DNA from: Polaribacter sp. KT25b
GTDB lineage: Bacteria; Bacteroidota; Bacteroidia; Flavobacteriales; Flavobacteriaceae
Direction: 5' to 3'
Assembly: GCF_900105145.1 (NCBI RefSeq)
Contig: NZ_LT629752.1
Coordinates: 2,919,501 to 2,983,500, forward strand
Length of the DNA stretch: 64,000 nucleotides
Shown: one piece after another, positions 1 through 8,072 of the stretch
How positions within the stretch are numbered: the first letter of the stretch is position 1
Layout: each line of letters starts with the position of its first letter
Notes under the pieces: model-generated
Database searches by the model: none
Told to the model about the DNA's origin: nothing
The model's input: the letters and a program-made list of their open reading frames with translations, nothing else
Position numbers and translations under genes: made by a program

Positions 1-99
1 AATTTTAGTAGCTTTTGTTATATCAAGTTTTTGTTTTGTAAAAGAAGGCAAAATAGCTTTATTAATTTTTGCCAAGATTTTAAAAATCTTAATTTTCAT
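1..99 (-). CDS. Small conserved flavobacterial protein, partial (C-terminus outside window)
   Basis: A leftward reading frame opens with ATG at 99-97 and stays open to the window edge, giving 33 residues that begin MKIKIFKILAKINKAILPSF and continue with a basic stretch. A perfect flavobacterial -7 box (TAAATTTG on the minus strand, 119-126) lies 20 bases upstream of the start, which supports a real gene. The short hydrophobic-basic N-terminus resembles a family of about 50-residue proteins that I remember from Flavobacteriaceae, sometimes annotated as SsrA-binding protein, a name I regard as doubtful. Function is unknown, and the remainder lies outside the window. Confidence 0.55.
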   Translation of the reverse strand, partial: MKIKIFKILAKINKAILPSFTKQKLDITKATKI

Positions 100-118
100 T
101 CTTAATTTAATTGATATT

Positions 119-126
119 CAAATTTA
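119..126 (-). promoter_or_regulatory. Putative -7 promoter box for the partial gene at 1-99
   Basis: The plus strand reads CAAATTTA, which is TAAATTTG on the minus strand, a perfect match to the flavobacterial TAnnTTTG -7 element. It ends 20 bases before the ATG at 99. A possible -33 TTG (CAA at 141-143) is spaced 14 bases away, shorter than usual. Confidence 0.45.
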
Positions 127-574
127 ATGAAAATAAACAACAAATCGGCTTAATAAAAAGTTGATATCAAAAGTACCTAAGAGAAAATAGCAATTATAAC
201 ATCAGCAATAAATTTCATAATTTTTAGTATCAAAATAATCATAATTAGTAGTTTTAAAAGTTAGTTTATAAGGTTAATTTCACAATTGTTTTATCAATAT
301 ATGAGGATTAAATGCTATCAACCAAACATTAAAACTAAAATCATTTAGTTTGCTTTTACATCTGTAATCATAAAAACAATAATAGTTATAATATAAAACA
401 ACATTATTACAAATAAGTTTTAAATTAAAACTATAATCAACACAAAATTAATAGTACTATTAGAAAACAAAGGGAAGTTTTTAACAATTTTAAGAAAGTA
501 AAGACAACGTAATTTTTTAAAATCGCCAAAAAGGGCTTTTAATTTTTTAACTACTTCTTAAAGTGATAAAAATG
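127..574. other. AT-rich intergenic region without recognisable genes
   Basis: About 450 bases of very AT-rich sequence with stop codons in every frame. I see no tRNA, no strong hairpin terminator and no long repeat. It separates the leftward partial gene from the rightward exchanger gene and probably holds little beyond their promoters. Decayed coding sequence cannot be excluded. Confidence 0.5.
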
Positions 575-582
575 TATCTTCG
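575..582 (+). promoter_or_regulatory. Putative -7 promoter box of the cation/Ca exchanger gene
   Basis: TATCTTCG matches the flavobacterial TAnnTTTG -7 consensus with one mismatch and lies 16 bases upstream of the ATG at 599, implying a very short leader. Confidence 0.35.
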
Positions 583-598
583 CAAAAAATTAAAATAG

Positions 599-1531
599 AT
601 GAATTTTTTACTAATAATTGGTGGTTTAGTTTTATTAATTTTAGGAGGAAACTGGCTACTGAAATCTGCTGTAGCTTTATCTCTAAAATTAGATATTCCA
701 AAAATAGTTATTGGTATGACTGTTGTTTCTTTTGCAACTTCTGCTCCAGAACTTATTGTTAGCATAAATGCAGCTTTAATCGGCAAATCAGATTTGGCTT
801 TAGGAAACGTAATTGGTTCTAATATTGCCAATTTAGGTTTGGTTTTAGGGATTACCCTTTTGTTAGGAACTATGGAAGTGCAAAAAAGTTTCTATAAAAC
901 AGATTGGCCAGTAATGATGATTGCCTCTGGATTATTATACTTTTTTTTAATTGGTGATAACGTTATAGAGCAATATGAAGGCGTTATTTTATTTTCATTT
1001 TTAATTATCTTTTTAATATTTCTTTTGCGTTTTCAAAAAACGGCTGTTATTGATGAATTGCCAGAAGATGATGAGCCTTTACCTTTATATAAAATAGTTT
1101 TGTTTTTCATTTTAGGTGGTTTAGGGCTTTGGGGAGGATCAGAATTATTAATAAAAGGCGCAACAACTTTAGCAACAGAATTTGGCGTTACAGATCGTGT
1201 TATTGCCGTAACAGTTGTTTCTATTGGCACAAGTATTCCTGAATTAGCAGCTTCTATAATTGCAGTCGTTAAAAAAGAAAAAGCCATTTCTCTTGGTAAT
1301 TTAATTGGCTCTAACATCTTTAATATTTTAGCAGTTTTAGGTATTACATCAATCATAACACCTATTACGCTTGTTGATGACAGACTCTTAACAAGCGATA
1401 TTTTTTGGATGTTAGGTATTTCATTTATCATTCTTCCTTTAGTATTTATACCAAAAGGATATAGATTAAACTGGAAAGACGGAATTATTTTACTCGCAGC
1501 TTATTGCATTTTTATCTATTTAACTATTTAA
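599..1531 (+). CDS. Calcium/sodium antiporter, CaCA superfamily (YrbG type)
   Basis: 310-residue inner-membrane exchanger expected to export Ca2+ in exchange for Na+ (possibly with K+). The two inverted alpha repeats that define the Ca2+:cation antiporter superfamily are both visible: GMTVVSFATSAPEL at residues 39-52 followed by GNVIGSNIAN at 69-78, and in the second half TVVSIGTSIPEL followed by GNLIGSNIFN. The acidic and Ser/Thr residues of these repeats form the ion site in the family. About ten membrane segments and a central acidic loop (EDDE, near residue 155) fit the usual 300-320 residues. The 3' end overlaps that of the convergent MFS gene by four bases. Bacterial members often have unproven ion specificity. 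Confidence 0.88.
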   Translation: MNFLLIIGGLVLLILGGNWLLKSAVALSLKLDIPKIVIGMTVVSFATSAPELIVSINAALIGKSDLALGNVIGSNIANLGLVLGITLLLGTMEVQKSFYKTDWPVMMIASGLLYFFLIGDNVIEQYEGVILFSFLIIFLIFLLRFQKTAVIDELPEDDEPLPLYKIVLFFILGGLGLWGGSELLIKGATTLATEFGVTDRVIAVTVVSIGTSIPELAASIIAVVKKEKAISLGNLIGSNIFNILAVLGITSIITPITLVDDRLLTSDIFWMLGISFIILPLVFIPKGYRLNWKDGIILLAAYCIFIYLTI

Positions 1532-2736
1532 ACCGTTTTTTCTTTTTTTAGGAGTATCATCAACCAAAACAGAATTGCAACACCAATTAACCCAAAAATT
1601 GTTAAGAAATTAAAGGTAACTTCAAAACCAAATTTTGCAACCAAATGCATTCCTGAATTATGGCTAAAAATATGTGACAAAGAAAATGCAATTGCATACA
1701 ATGCCATATATTCTCCTTGATTTCCCTTTTTAGCTCTTTGAACTGCAAATGCATTCGAAAACGGAAAAGCAATCATCTCTCCTACTGTCATTAAGAACAT
1801 TCCAACAATTAAAATCCCCATCCAAGAAGTTGAATTTAGAACAACAAAACTAATAGCAACTAGAAATAACCCGATTAAAACCAATTTAATTTTTGAATTC
1901 TTCGGATTTTCTAACCACTTAATCAACGGCATTTCAAACAAGAAAATAAAAAATCCATTAAAGCCCATTAACAAACCAATTTCTAATTCTGATAAAAAAC
2001 GAACATCTTTATAATATAACGGAATGGTAGAAAAGTATTGTAAAAACACAAATCCGAAGATAAACATCGCTACAAAAAACACCCAAAAAGCTTTGTCTTT
2101 ATAAGCAGAAACAGGATTCTGTACTTTTACATCATCTTGCACTTTTGCTTTCTTCGGATGTAAAACTTGCAGCAATAAAACAGCAGCCAACGCACAGGTA
2201 ATTCCATCTACCCAAAACAAACCTTGATACCCAATACCTACAATGATTAATCCGCCAATTGCTGGCCCAGCAGAAAAACCTAAATTAATTGCCAAACGAA
2301 TTAAAGTTACAGAACGTGTTTTATTTTCTAGTTTACTATACGCACTTAAAGCCACAAACATTGCTGGTCTAAAAGAATCTGCAACTAACATTACTAAAAA
2401 TATTCCTGCACAAAATTCTTTAAAAGTTGTTAAATATTGTAATAAAACAAACAAAATTCCTGTTAAAATCAAACTAACAAACATTACTTTATAATAGCCA
2501 ATTTTGTCTGTTAATTTACCACCAAGCCAAGTACCAATAACAGAGCCTAAACCAAAAAAAGACATAATCCAGCCAACATCAGACAAAGAAAAGTTAAGAT
2601 CTTTGGTAAGATATAAAGACAAAAACGGAATGACCATTGTGCCTGCTCTGTTAATAAGAGTAATTAATGATAACCACCAAACTTCTTTAGAAAGGCCTTT
2701 AAAAGTATTGATATAATTGCGAAATAGTTTTTTCAT
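1528..2736 (-). CDS. MFS transporter (drug-efflux-like)
   Basis: 402 residues with about twelve hydrophobic segments typical of the major facilitator superfamily. The cytoplasmic motif A between helices 2 and 3 is visible as GGKLTDKIGYYKV (near residue 73), and a long cytoplasmic loop (HPKKAKVQDDVKVQ, near residue 200) separates the two six-helix halves. The arrangement suits a proton-driven exporter of small molecules, but the substrate cannot be read from the sequence. The gene is convergent with the exchanger (four-base stop overlap) and stands alone, with a palindromic hairpin about 55 bases upstream of its start. Confidence 0.82.
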   Translation of the reverse strand: MKKLFRNYINTFKGLSKEVWWLSLITLINRAGTMVIPFLSLYLTKDLNFSLSDVGWIMSFFGLGSVIGTWLGGKLTDKIGYYKVMFVSLILTGILFVLLQYLTTFKEFCAGIFLVMLVADSFRPAMFVALSAYSKLENKTRSVTLIRLAINLGFSAGPAIGGLIIVGIGYQGLFWVDGITCALAAVLLLQVLHPKKAKVQDDVKVQNPVSAYKDKAFWVFFVAMFIFGFVFLQYFSTIPLYYKDVRFLSELEIGLLMGFNGFFIFLFEMPLIKWLENPKNSKIKLVLIGLFLVAISFVVLNSTSWMGILIVGMFLMTVGEMIAFPFSNAFAVQRAKKGNQGEYMALYAIAFSLSHIFSHNSGMHLVAKFGFEVTFNFLTIFGLIGVAILFWLMILLKKEKTV

Positions 2737-2790
2737 TTTGGTTTGGTTTATTTGAATTACAAACTAAATTTGAAATTCTTTATAACAATA

Positions 2791-2818
2791 AAAAGTCCGA
2801 CTTTGAAGTCGGACTTTT
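2791..2818. terminator. Perfect hairpin between divergent genes
   Basis: Arms AAAAGTCCGACTT (2791-2803) and AAGTCGGACTTTT (2806-2818) are fully complementary, with A and T runs at the outer ends, so it looks like a bidirectional intrinsic terminator. It lies upstream of both flanking genes (MFS leftward, lipoprotein rightward), so it does not end either; see findings. Confidence 0.6.
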
Positions 2819-2995
2819 TATAATTGTTTTATTTTACATTGATAGTATCAAAACATATATACGGGCCGATTCTTGTGCTTTTTGCACGATAACTTGGTTA
2901 AATATGTAATGACAATTCTCATTTTATTTTCTTTTTGAAAGTATAAATCTACATAAAATAATTTAAAGTTGTATTTTTATAGAAAGAATTTTATC

Positions 2996-3307
2996 ATGAA
3001 AAAAATTAACCTTGTTTATTTAACTCACTTATTATTAATCATTTTTGCTTTTAACTTTCAAAGTTGTGCTTCTAAAAAGAGTAAAATTATTGTAAACGAA
3101 AAAGTAGTAACTAAAAAATATGATAATCATAATTTAGATAAAAACATTCTTTATTTAATAGACGGAAAAGAAGTTTCTGCTAATGATATAAAGAAACTAA
3201 AACCAGAAAATATAGCATCTTTAAATGTAATTAAAAATAAAAAAGAAGTTGCAAAATATACAAACAAAAAAATTAATGGTGTAATTATCATTAAATTGAA
3301 AAAATAA
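2996..3307 (+). CDS. Small lipoprotein with TonB-plug-like C-terminal segment
   Basis: 103 residues from the ATG at 2996; an in-frame TTG at 2969 would add nine residues ahead of a clear signal peptide and is unlikely. The N-terminus is a lipoprotein signal ending in FQSCAS, so the mature protein would be lipidated at Cys. The last 50 residues (LYLIDGKEVSANDIKKL, then NIASLNVIK, ending in NGVIIIKLKK) resemble the short plug-like motif of TonB-dependent receptors that Bacteroidota also attach to peptidase M56 and carboxypeptidase-like proteins. Here the motif stands alone. Lys-rich, with no enzyme motif. Probable envelope protein of unknown role. Confidence 0.6.
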   Translation: MKKINLVYLTHLLLIIFAFNFQSCASKKSKIIVNEKVVTKKYDNHNLDKNILYLIDGKEVSANDIKKLKPENIASLNVIKNKKEVAKYTNKKINGVIIIKLKK

Positions 3308-3351
3308 ATTGAAGTTTAAAAAGATACGTTTATTAAGCAGCTATTATTTTA

Positions 3352-3359
3352 TATTTTTG
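3352..3359 (+). promoter_or_regulatory. Putative -7 box immediately upstream of the DUF1684 gene
   Basis: TATTTTTG matches TAnnTTTG perfectly and ends only five bases before the ATG at 3365. Transcription starting a few bases downstream would give an almost leaderless message. Confidence 0.45.
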
Positions 3360-3364
3360 CTACT

Positions 3365-3979
3365 ATGAAAAAAATTACGATACTTTTCTCTCTATTATTT
3401 ATAATGTCTTGCAATTCACAAGACAAACGTCCATTAATGGGCGAAACCGAATATCAGAAAGAATTAAATGCAAGTTATAAAGATGCATCAAAATCACCTT
3501 TAAAAAAGAAGGATTTAAAAAACTTTAAAGGATTAGATTTTTTCCCTATAGATTCTACTTTTATTGTCACAGCAAAACTAACAAAAACAGAAAATGCGCC
3601 AACTTTTGAGATGGCAACAACTACAGACAGAAAGCCAATATACAAAGAATACGGAATTTTAAATTTCACTTTAAAAGGGAAAGAATGTCAGTTAACAATT
3701 TACCAAAGTCAAGATAATTTGCGTGATGAAAAATACAAAGATTATCTGTTTCTACCTTTTACAGATGACACTTCTGGCGAGGATTCTTATGGTGGTGGAC
3801 GTTATATGGATGTAATGACTACTGATGAAAATCCTGATGGAACAATTCGACTAAACTTCAACAATACTTACAATCCATATTGTGCTTATAACGACAAATA
3901 TTCTTGCCCATTAACACCCAGAAAAAATCATTTAGATTTAGAAATAAAAGCGGGCGTTAAAGTTTTTAAGAAACATTAA
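3365..3979 (+). CDS. DUF1684 domain lipoprotein
   Basis: 204 residues with a lipoprotein signal (IMSCNSQ, Cys near residue 16). The C-terminal half carries the strongly conserved DUF1684 signature: YGGGRYMDV near residue 140, then NNTYNPYCAYNDKYSCPL, followed by a Leu-Asp-Leu strand and the closing KAGVK. The full length matches the family. Members occur widely in Bacteroidota and Actinobacteria; the biochemical role is not established, to my knowledge. The stop codon is followed after one base by a large palindromic element that fills the gap to the convergent crotonase gene. Confidence 0.82.
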   Translation: MKKITILFSLLFIMSCNSQDKRPLMGETEYQKELNASYKDASKSPLKKKDLKNFKGLDFFPIDSTFIVTAKLTKTENAPTFEMATTTDRKPIYKEYGILNFTLKGKECQLTIYQSQDNLRDEKYKDYLFLPFTDDTSGEDSYGGGRYMDVMTTDENPDGTIRLNFNNTYNPYCAYNDKYSCPLTPRKNHLDLEIKAGVKVFKKH

Positions 3980-4235
3980 TTTTAGAAGCTATTTCCTGCT
4001 TTCCACTGTATTTTTTTGCTTAAAAAAGCAAAAAAGATGCCGTTTCAATCAGGGCTAGGCTTTCTTAAAACCTTTTCACAATCTTTAAACTATTAGTTAA
4101 TTAAACAGCCAATAGCTTAAAAAAGCTATAAAGTCAGCAAAAAAACTTAGCCCTGATTGAACGATCTGTTTGAGCTCTTTTTTGAGTTTTTACGAAAAAA
4201 AAGCGAGTAGTGAAAGCAGGAAATAGCTTCTAAAA
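3980..4235. repeat. Palindromic double repeat element, copy 1
   Basis: A 256-base element fills the gap between two convergent stop codons. Outer arms (3980-4003 and 4212-4235) form a perfect 24-base inverted repeat containing GAAGCTATTTCCTGC. A second perfect inverted repeat of 14 bases, TTCAATCAGGGCTA, lies at 4044-4057 and 4148-4161. Each half is thus a unit with conserved ends and a different core: the left core has a hairpin at 4012-4035, the right core an A/T-rich segment with a GAGCTC palindrome. A smaller hairpin sits in the centre (4112-4129). The right unit recurs at 10201-10283 with 81 of 83 bases identical. Confidence 0.9.
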
Positions 4236-4238
4236 AAA

Positions 4239-4940
4239 TTAAACATTTATAAAAATATCACTTTTTAAATCTAATTCAATTGCATTTTCTAAAGCTTCTA
4301 AATGTGGTTTTCTAACTTTTAACTTAGTTGCTGCGTGTGCTTTTTTATTCAGTTTTGTAAACATTTCTGCAACCTTAATTGCTGTTGGTAACAACTGATT
4401 TTCCGGAACAATTACATCTAAAAAACCAGCTTTTACTGCGTCTTTAGAATTAAATATTTCTGCATTATTTACACTTCTATTTACATACACTTCAGAAAGT
4501 CTAGATTTTGCAATCGCAATACCTGCATTGTGCATGGTCATGCCAATCATTACTTCATTTAAACCAATTTTAAAATCGCCTTCTACACCAATTCTATAAT
4601 CTGCCGAAAGTAATAAAAACGCACCTTTTGCAATTGCATGACCATTGCAAGCAATAATAATTGGTTTCGGAAAAGACAACATTCTTAAAGATAATTTAGA
4701 ACCTTTTGTTACTAATTCTTTAGCAGATTCTACCGATTTTGACATCACTTTTAAATCAAATCCGCCAGAAAAAATACCAGAAGTCCCTGTTAAAATTACA
4801 ATTTTACCATCTTGTGCAGCCTTGTCTAAACTTATATTTAAACCCGCAATAACTTCATTAGAAATCGCATTTGCTTTTCCGTTAATAATGGTAATAATTG
4901 CATACTTTTCTTCCGATTGATAGGTTACAAATTCGTTCAT
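4239..4940 (-). CDS. Enoyl-CoA hydratase/isomerase (crotonase) family protein
   Basis: 233 residues of the crotonase fold. The two oxyanion-hole segments are recognisable: SGIFSGGFDLKVM (near residues 55-67, in the place of the usual AGADL segment) and CNGHAIAKGAFLLLSADYRI (near residues 100-118). The helix holding the catalytic Glu of hydratases corresponds to GLNEVMIGMT. The protein is shorter than the usual 255-260 residues but has no obvious gap. Which acyl-CoA it uses is not visible and no beta-oxidation genes lie nearby. Its stop codon directly borders the palindromic repeat. Single gene, convergent with the DUF1684 gene. Confidence 0.8.
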   Translation of the reverse strand: MNEFVTYQSEEKYAIITIINGKANAISNEVIAGLNISLDKAAQDGKIVILTGTSGIFSGGFDLKVMSKSVESAKELVTKGSKLSLRMLSFPKPIIIACNGHAIAKGAFLLLSADYRIGVEGDFKIGLNEVMIGMTMHNAGIAIAKSRLSEVYVNRSVNNAEIFNSKDAVKAGFLDVIVPENQLLPTAIKVAEMFTKLNKKAHAATKLKVRKPHLEALENAIELDLKSDIFINV

Positions 4941-5041
4941 TATTTTGATTTTGAAACAAGTTACAATAAATTCTTAAAAAGAAGAATATTTGGTTTAAAA
5001 ATCATCTTTTAGAATACAGAATCTCTTTACTTTTATTTGTT

Positions 5042-5049
5042 TAAATTTG
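5042..5049 (+). promoter_or_regulatory. Putative -7 box of the CLC antiporter gene
   Basis: TAAATTTG is a perfect TAnnTTTG -7 element lying 56 bases before the ATG at 5106. Its position downstream of the in-frame TTG at 5037 argues that the shorter protein is the real one. Confidence 0.45.
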
Positions 5050-5105
5050 CCCCAAAAGGAACATTTAAAAACTATAACTCCTTTGTTATAGAGGACATAA
5101 AATAT

Positions 5106-6407
5106 ATGGATAAAATTAAAAAATTCTTTCTTTCGTTTGAGCAAAGCTTTTCTTTACTTTTTCTTTTAAAATGGAGTTTTATCTGCTTACTTATTGGCGC
5201 ATTAACTGGGAGTACTTCTGCTGTTTTTTTATGGTGTTTAGAATGGGCAACAAATTATAGAGAAGCCAATTTTTGGATTATTTCATTACTGCCAATTGCG
5301 GGTCTTGTAATTGGTTTATCTTATCATTATTATGGCGAAAGTGTTGTAAAAGGAAACAATTTATTATTGGAAGAATATCATTCTCCTAAAAAAGTAATTC
5401 CTTTTAAAATGGCTCCTTTAGTGTTTATAGGAACTGTTCTTACTCATTTATTTGGTGGTTCTGCAGGTCGTGAAGGAACGGCTGTACAAGTTGGTGGCGC
5501 AATTGCAGATCAGTTTACCAAAGTTTTTAAACTTTCTGATTCAGACAGAAAAATTGTATTAATTGCTGGTGTCAGTGCAGGTTTTGCATCCGTTTTTGGA
5601 ACACCTTTAGCAGGCGCTATTTTTGCGTTGGAAGTTATGGTGATTGGAAGAATAAAATTTGACGCTATTTTACCAAGCTTTTTAGCGGCTATTTTTGCAA
5701 ACTATTTTTGTGATGTTTGGGAAATTTCTCATCATACACATTATACTATTTCAACAATTGCAGATTTAACTCCGGCAACTATTTTATGGTCTTTATTGGC
5801 AGGAATTATTTTTGGATTGGCAAGCTTGTTGTTTTCAAAATCTACACACTTTTGGGGAAATTTGTTTAAGAAAAACATTAAATATCCACCACTTCGCCCA
5901 GTAATTGGTGGTATTATTTTAGCAGTTACTTGGTATTTTATGGGAACTACAAAATATATAGGTTTAGGTGTGCCAACAATTGTTGATGCATTTAATATCG
6001 ATTTGAATTCTTATGATTTTTTTTTAAAGATATTATTTACTTCTTTCACTTTAGGCGCAGGATTTAAAGGCGGCGAAGTAACTCCGTTATTTTTCATTGG
6101 TGCTACTTTAGGAAATGTTTTAATTTGGTTTATTCCTTTGCCAATGCCACTTTTAGCCGGAATGGGATTTGTGGCTGTTTTTGCTGGCGCAACAAATACA
6201 CCAATTGCTTGTACAATAATGGGAATTGAATTATTTGGAATAGAATCTGGTGTTTTTATTGCACTAGCTTGTACAACAGCTTATCTATTTTCTGGCCATT
6301 CTGGTATTTATGCTGCTCAAATTATTGGAAGTCCAAAACATATATTTTTTAATAAAGAAAAAGGACTAACTCTTACTGACGTAGATAAGCTACGCAATAA
6401 AAAATAG
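5106..6407 (+). CDS. CLC-family fluoride/proton antiporter (CLC-F type)
   Basis: 433-residue membrane protein of the CLC family, starting at the ATG at 5106; an upstream in-frame TTG would add 23 residues. Two filter segments depart from chloride CLCs in the way described for the fluoride-specific CLC-F subgroup: GNNLL (residues 83-87) in the place of GSGIP, and GSAGREGT (118-125) with Thr instead of Pro after the gating Glu. A later filter segment reads GFKGGEVTP. The expected job is to expel cytoplasmic fluoride using the proton gradient. I searched the leader for the fluoride riboswitch that often precedes such genes and do not see one. Single-gene unit. Confidence 0.8.
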   Translation: MDKIKKFFLSFEQSFSLLFLLKWSFICLLIGALTGSTSAVFLWCLEWATNYREANFWIISLLPIAGLVIGLSYHYYGESVVKGNNLLLEEYHSPKKVIPFKMAPLVFIGTVLTHLFGGSAGREGTAVQVGGAIADQFTKVFKLSDSDRKIVLIAGVSAGFASVFGTPLAGAIFALEVMVIGRIKFDAILPSFLAAIFANYFCDVWEISHHTHYTISTIADLTPATILWSLLAGIIFGLASLLFSKSTHFWGNLFKKNIKYPPLRPVIGGIILAVTWYFMGTTKYIGLGVPTIVDAFNIDLNSYDFFLKILFTSFTLGAGFKGGEVTPLFFIGATLGNVLIWFIPLPMPLLAGMGFVAVFAGATNTPIACTIMGIELFGIESGVFIALACTTAYLFSGHSGIYAAQIIGSPKHIFFNKEKGLTLTDVDKLRNKK

Positions 6408-6437
6408 TCCATTTATTTTGTAAGAAGAAAAGAGAAT

Positions 6438-7406
6438 TTACAACTCTATTTCATCTGCATCAATCCAATTTTTCTTTTGAGTAACAGTACCTTTATTTAA
6501 AATGATAATTCCAGGATTTGCTCTAATCATGGTTTTTAAAGTTGTTTCATCACAAAATAAAAACTCGAAAGGCAAGTTGTAAGTGTCTTTTGTTTCTAAA
6601 ATAATATCAGTAAAAGAAGCAGAAACTCCATAAACTTTATACCCTTTTTCAATCGCTTTTTCTGCAACTATTTTAATTTGAGGAAATCCATCAGAATTAG
6701 ATTTTTCTAAACTAGAAGTAATAATTAACATCACTTTCTCCATTTGTAAAATTTCTGGAGCCAAATCATTTTGAGTATCTTCTAACATAAAATCATGCAC
6801 AGGAGGAATTTCGCCATCATCTTTATATTGCATTCCTTCTGTAATATTTTTACCAATTGCATAAGGTCTAAAGTCGATAATTGGTAGATGTGTTAGTACA
6901 TGTTGCACAATAAACATAAAACCAGCCAAAGAAACTAACGTAATTACTTTTGGAATTTTACCGCCAAAAATGGGTTTTATAAGTTTCACTTTTATCACTA
7001 AAATGATAATTAACGCAATTAAAATCACGTTTTTATAAAAGGTTTCCCAAGGAGATAATTTTACTGCATCTCCAAAACAACCACAATCTGTTACTTTATT
7101 ATAATGTGCAGAATACCAAGTTAAAAACAAGAAAATTAGTGTTAAGAAAAACAAACTCCAAACTGTTAATTTTGGTTTGTAGCCTATTAAAATCATGACT
7201 CCTAATAATATTTCTGCAACAATTAAAACTATTGAAAATATTAATGCATACGGAATTAAAAATTCCATATTTAAAACACTTTCAGAAAAGTATTCTTGAA
7301 ACTTATATTGAGAACCAATAGGATCTACCAATTTTACAAAGCCTGAAAATATAAATAAGGCTCCGACTAATATTCTTGAAATTTGGGTAATCAGTTTTTG
7401 TATCAT
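6438..7406 (-). CDS. DoxX/MauE-type membrane protein with thioredoxin-like C-terminal part (BT_3928 family)
   Basis: 322 residues. The N-terminal part (about 1-185) has several membrane helices and begins with the DoxX-like ILVGALFIFSGFVKLVDP; a periplasmic loop carries TDCGCFGD near residue 107, the paired cysteines seen in MauE/DoxX redox proteins. The C-terminal 130 residues look like a degenerate thioredoxin fold (MLIITSSLEKSN, later GIIILNKG) with no CxxC, so it is probably not itself a disulphide reductase. The start overlaps the stop of the upstream lipoprotein gene by four bases (ATGA), showing coupling. Likely a membrane redox partner; substrate unknown. Confidence 0.72.
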   Translation of the reverse strand: MIQKLITQISRILVGALFIFSGFVKLVDPIGSQYKFQEYFSESVLNMEFLIPYALIFSIVLIVAEILLGVMILIGYKPKLTVWSLFFLTLIFLFLTWYSAHYNKVTDCGCFGDAVKLSPWETFYKNVILIALIIILVIKVKLIKPIFGGKIPKVITLVSLAGFMFIVQHVLTHLPIIDFRPYAIGKNITEGMQYKDDGEIPPVHDFMLEDTQNDLAPEILQMEKVMLIITSSLEKSNSDGFPQIKIVAEKAIEKGYKVYGVSASFTDIILETKDTYNLPFEFLFCDETTLKTMIRANPGIIILNKGTVTQKKNWIDADEIEL

Positions 7407-8038
7407 GATTTTCTATTTATATAATTATGCATTTTATCATTTACTGTTAAATAATAAACGGCAAAAAACATTCTTCTTTTTATTCCTTTAAATTCTTTCA
7501 TTTCAAATTGATAAAATGCTGCTGATTGAACTCCAAAAGAAATCTCATTAGATAGACTAAACCTTTTATAAAAGTCTCTAAATAAAACATCTTCATTTTT
7601 TAAACTCTTTAGAAATAACATATATTTTCCAAATAAATTTAAATCATAAGCTTTTTCAAGAATTGGTTTTTCCATACCTGATCCCTTATAAAAAGTTTTA
7701 TGCACCCAAATTTCTTTAAAAAAAGCAGTGTCAATTTTCGAATACACTTCCTCTTGAAGTTTGTAATTTAAAGGAATTTTAAATCCTTTTATTTCATTTA
7801 TGCATTCTTCAATGATATTTTTATTGAATTCAAAATAAGCCTCGTCTTTAGGCTTACTTTTATCTAAATGAATTTCACTATCAAAAAAATCGACAATTTT
7901 AGCTAAATCTTGTAATTCAGAATCAGTAAAAAATTCTGACATAGATACATCAGATTTCATTTCCTTATAAGTAGAAGATTTTTCTACTGCACAACTCACA
8001 AAAAACAAAACAGCAATTAAATAAACTAGTTTTTTCAT
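7403..8038 (-). CDS. Lipoprotein of unknown function
   Basis: 211 residues with a lipoprotein signal peptide (FFVSCAVEKS, Cys near residue 16). The rest is helical and charged with many Lys and Phe and no recognised motif. It is translationally coupled to the following DoxX/MauE-like gene through a four-base overlap, and DUF1599 lies upstream in the same direction, so the three may form one transcript, although repeats fill the 121-base gap to DUF1599. I do not recognise the family. Confidence 0.6.
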   Translation of the reverse strand: MKKLVYLIAVLFFVSCAVEKSSTYKEMKSDVSMSEFFTDSELQDLAKIVDFFDSEIHLDKSKPKDEAYFEFNKNIIEECINEIKGFKIPLNYKLQEEVYSKIDTAFFKEIWVHKTFYKGSGMEKPILEKAYDLNLFGKYMLFLKSLKNEDVLFRDFYKRFSLSNEISFGVQSAAFYQFEMKEFKGIKRRMFFAVYYLTVNDKMHNYINRKS

Positions 8039-8072
8039 ACAATTATTTTAAAACTTCTTGATACAATTAAAT

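Noticed and set aside
300..350. Short rightward frame beginning ATGAGGATTAAATGC
   Set aside because: Only 15 codons, no promoter, and no resemblance to any known peptide.
547..831. Leftward 94-codon frame over the start of the exchanger gene
   Set aside because: It lies antisense to the conserved alpha-1 repeat region and its product has no recognisable domain; a shadow of the real gene.
1033..1431. Leftward 132-codon frame inside the exchanger gene
   Set aside because: Fully antisense to a well-conserved membrane protein; low-complexity product typical of reverse-strand shadows.
2969..2995. TTG start for the small lipoprotein
   Set aside because: It would place nine extra residues before a perfect lipoprotein signal peptide that begins at the ATG at 2996.
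5037..5105. TTG start for the CLC antiporter
   Set aside because: The best -7 box (5042-5049) lies downstream of this TTG, so transcripts from it could not include that start.
4941..5105. Fluoride riboswitch upstream of the CLC-F gene
   Set aside because: Looked for conserved riboswitch segments by eye; none present, and the gap is too AT-rich for its helices.
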